Of a stretch of 15,369 bases of DNA, positions 13,242-15,369 are shown piece by piece (positions within the stretch are counted from its first letter, which is position 1; the number at the start of each line of letters is the position of its first letter). The position numbers and the translations under genes are program-made. Under the pieces are notes generated by a model. That model ran no database searches. It was given only the letters and a program-made list of their open reading frames with translations, and was not told the origin of the DNA. The DNA comes from Pseudomonadota bacterium. GTDB lineage: Bacteria > Pseudomonadota > Alphaproteobacteria > Rhizobiales > Methylopilaceae. The stretch spans positions 1 through 15,369 of the forward strand of contig JAEZCD010000078.1 in the NCBI GenBank assembly GCA_023430145.1, in the 5' to 3' direction.

Positions 13242-15336
13242 ATGGCTGGATCGGCCTTGTCGCCGCGTCTACTCCGCTCGCCATCCACTGCCGCCAAATC
13301 ACCGGCACCAGCAGCAACAGCCCGACCGCCGTCGTCTTCCAGTCCGGCGCGACGAGCAGCAGGGCGGCGATGAATGTCAGTCCGCGCTCCCATTTCGCCA
13401 TCGGCCCCAGCAGCCAGCCGGTGAAGGCGGCGGCGAGGGCGACGATGCCGGTCACGCAGCCGAACAGGGCGAGGGCGAAATTCGCCCAGGTGAAGCCGCT
13501 CGCGACGAGCAGCAGCGAGGGCGAGAAGACGAACACGAACGGCACCAGGGCCTTGGCGAGCCCGAGCCGGAAGGCGGTGTTGCCGGTCTTGAACGGGTCG
13601 GAGCCGGCAAGGCCCGCGGCGGCATAGGCGGCGAGCGCGACGGGCGGGGTGATGTCGGCGAGCACGCCGTAATAGAAGACGAAGAAGTGGGCGACGATCG
13701 GCTCCACCCCGAGCAGGCCGAGGATCGGCGCCGCCACCGTCACCATGATGATGTAGTTGGCCGTCGTCGGGATGCCGCAGCCCATGAGGATGCAGACGAC
13801 CCCGGTCATCATCAGCGTCAGCAGCAGAGTGAGCGCCTCGCGCGTCATCAGCCAGGCCGGCAGGAAGGCGCCGATCACCTCGGCCACGTCGCGTGCCGTG
13901 CCCGTGACGACGTAGGAGATCTTGAAGCCGACGCCGGTGAGCGTGACGACGCCGATGACGATGCCGACGGTGCCGGCCGCGGCGCCGACGGCGATGGCGT
14001 ATTTCGCCCCGTCCTGGAAGGCGACCAGAAGATCCTTCAAGCCGATCCGCTGCCGCGGGTTGACGAGGCCGACGAGGATGCAGAGCGTGATGCCCCAGAA
14101 GGCGGCGAGGTAAGGCGTGTAGCCCGAGAACAGGAAATAGAGCAGGCCGACGAGCGGGATGATGGTCGGCCAGCCGCGCCTGTAGACGGCGACGATGTCC
14201 GGCAGCTCTTCGCGCGTCAGGCCGCGCAGGCCCCGCTTCTTGGCCTCGAAATGCACCTGCATCAGGACGCCGAAGAAGTGCATCGCCGCCGGCACCGCCG
14301 CCGCGGCGATGATCGTCGTGTAGGGCAGGGCCAAAAACTCGATCATCAGGAAGGCGGCGGCGCCCATGATCGGCGGCGTGATCTGGCCGCCGGTCGAGGC
14401 GGTCGCCTCCACGGCGGCCGCGAAATGCCGCGGATAGCCGAGCCGCACCATGCTCGGGATGGTCAATGAGCCGACGGTGACGGTGTTGGCGATCGAGGAG
14501 CCGGAGATGGTGCCAAACAGGGCCGAGCCGAAGATCGCCACTTTCGCCGGGCCGCCCGCGAATCTGCCGGCGACGAAGCTCGCCGTGTCGAGGAACAGCT
14601 GACCGAGGCCGATGCGCGTCGCCAAGACGCCGAACAGCACGAAGTGGAAGACATAAGTCGCCACGACGCCGAGCGGCACGCCGTAGATGCCCTGGCTCGT
14701 GAGGTAGAGGTGGTTGATCAGCTGGTCCCAGCTGGCGCCGGGATGGACCAGGATGCCCGGCATCGAGCGGCCGAAGAGTGCGTAGGCGATGAAGACGAGC
14801 GCCACCACCGGCAGCGGCCAGCCCATCGCCCGGCGTGTCGCCTCGAGCAAAGCGAGGACGAGGATGGTGCCCATCGCGACGTCGAGCGTCGACGGGTTGC
14901 CGACCCGGAAGGCCAGATCCTGGAAGGTGAAGGGGATGTAGAGCGCAGCCGCCGCGGCCGCGAGGGCGATCGCCCAGTCCCACAGCGGCAGGCCGCCCGG
15001 CCGCCACCAGGCCGACGGGGCAGGGGCCCTGTCGGCCGAGCGGGTGAAGCCGAAGACGAGGAAGATGAGGCCGAGCACGAAGGCGAGATGGATGCCGCGG
15101 TGCGTCGTCTCCTGCAGGAGGCCGAAGCCGGCCGTGTAGTAGTGGAACAGTGAGAGCGCGATGAGGAGGCCGCCGACGATGAGGCTCACCACCGGCCCGA
15201 GCGGCCGGAAGCGCACCTCCGAGTCAAACCGCTCCTCGAGCGCCCGGATCTCGTCGTCCGAGAGCGGAGCCGGCGCGAGGTCGGCCGCCGGCGTCCCGGG
15301 AGCGGCCTGCGGCGGTGGCCTACGCGCTTCGTCCAT
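13240..15336 (-). CDS. TRAP transporter fused permease (DctQM type, TAXI-like)
   Basis: A 698-residue inner-membrane protein that fuses the small DctQ-like and large DctM-like subunits of a sodium- or proton-coupled TRAP importer. After a polar, proline-rich N-terminus (about 1-45), DctQ-like helices run to about residue 190 and the DctM part follows. It contains the conserved stretch GGQITPPIMG (about 316-325), GCGIPTTANYI and GVLADITPPVALAAYAAAGLAG. A few extra helices follow at the C-terminus, as in TAXI-type fused permeases. These work with a periplasmic TAXI binding protein, whose gene is not in the window and probably lies beyond 15369. The start is ATG 15336; a TTG one codon earlier (15339) is also in frame, and no strong ribosome site is seen. 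The substrate is not predictable, though C4-dicarboxylates or glutamate-like acids are common. Confidence 0.95.
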   Translation of the reverse strand: MDEARRPPPQAAPGTPAADLAPAPLSDDEIRALEERFDSEVRFRPLGPVVSLIVGGLLIALSLFHYYTAGFGLLQETTHRGIHLAFVLGLIFLVFGFTRSADRAPAPSAWWRPGGLPLWDWAIALAAAAAALYIPFTFQDLAFRVGNPSTLDVAMGTILVLALLEATRRAMGWPLPVVALVFIAYALFGRSMPGILVHPGASWDQLINHLYLTSQGIYGVPLGVVATYVFHFVLFGVLATRIGLGQLFLDTASFVAGRFAGGPAKVAIFGSALFGTISGSSIANTVTVGSLTIPSMVRLGYPRHFAAAVEATASTGGQITPPIMGAAAFLMIEFLALPYTTIIAAAAVPAAMHFFGVLMQVHFEAKKRGLRGLTREELPDIVAVYRRGWPTIIPLVGLLYFLFSGYTPYLAAFWGITLCILVGLVNPRQRIGLKDLLVAFQDGAKYAIAVGAAAGTVGIVIGVVTLTGVGFKISYVVTGTARDVAEVIGAFLPAWLMTREALTLLLTLMMTGVVCILMGCGIPTTANYIIMVTVAAPILGLLGVEPIVAHFFVFYYGVLADITPPVALAAYAAAGLAGSDPFKTGNTAFRLGLAKALVPFVFVFSPSLLLVASGFTWANFALALFGCVTGIVALAAAFTGWLLGPMAKWERGLTFIAALLLVAPDWKTTAVGLLLLVPVIWRQWMASGVDAATRPIQP

Positions 15337-15369
15337 CAACGGACGTCATTCCGGGGCGGCGCGCAGCGC

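Noticed and set aside
13240..15007. Long alternative frames on both strands over the TRAP permease gene (for example 13157-15007 minus and 13222-14469 plus)
   Set aside because: They are rich in Arg, Gly, Asp and His without hydrophobic or domain patterns, as expected for shadows of a GC-rich membrane-protein gene.

Overview
This is a GC-rich window (roughly two-thirds GC or more in the coding lines I sampled) with the gene content and codon use of an alphaproteobacterium. Three things suggest the order Hyphomicrobiales (Rhizobiales): a thioredoxin reductase gene followed directly by a LysR-type regulator, abundant polar amino acid ABC and TAXI-type TRAP uptake systems, and an intergenic inverted repeat built from ATTGCCGGG/CCCGGCAAT. 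Genus cannot be told from the sequence alone. I see no tRNA, rRNA, CRISPR array, transposase or phage gene.

Layout. 1-86: nested inverted repeat. 144-1971 (+): a small four-helix membrane protein and a membrane-bound class III adenylate/guanylate cyclase, probably one transcription unit. 1972-2277: gene-free stretch holding a hairpin and the promoter/operator region of the next gene. 2278-2946 (+): GntR/FCD regulator. 2943-7749 (-): a six-gene operon in transcription order substrate-binding protein, permease, permease, ATPase (polar amino acid type ABC importer), amidohydrolase-superfamily metal hydrolase, EamA/DMT transporter. 7750-7931: divergent control region. 7932-8996 (+): DHDPS/NAL-family aldolase or lyase. 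9006-10034 (-): phosphotriesterase-family hydrolase. 10306-12162 (+): trxB and a LysR regulator. 12176-13179 (-): two overlapping unrecognised ORFs with clearly lower GC. 13240-15336 (-): fused DctQM TRAP permease whose partner genes probably lie beyond the right edge.

How the genes fit together. The block from about 2080 to 10040 looks like a self-contained uptake and catabolic module for an unidentified small polar molecule. The importer brings it in, the two TIM-barrel metallohydrolases and the aldolase-family enzyme would process it, and the EamA protein could export a by-product. The strongest link is a 16-base near-palindrome, matching at 14 of 16 positions, found in front of the GntR gene (2104-2119) and in the divergent region (7814-7829), where it overlaps candidate -10 elements pointing both ways. 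The simplest reading is that the GntR protein controls itself, the importer operon and the aldolase gene, with the substrate or an intermediate as effector. The substrate and the order of reactions are not shown by the sequence.

The cyclase pair, the trxB-lysR pair, the low-GC pair and the TRAP permease appear to be independent neighbours.
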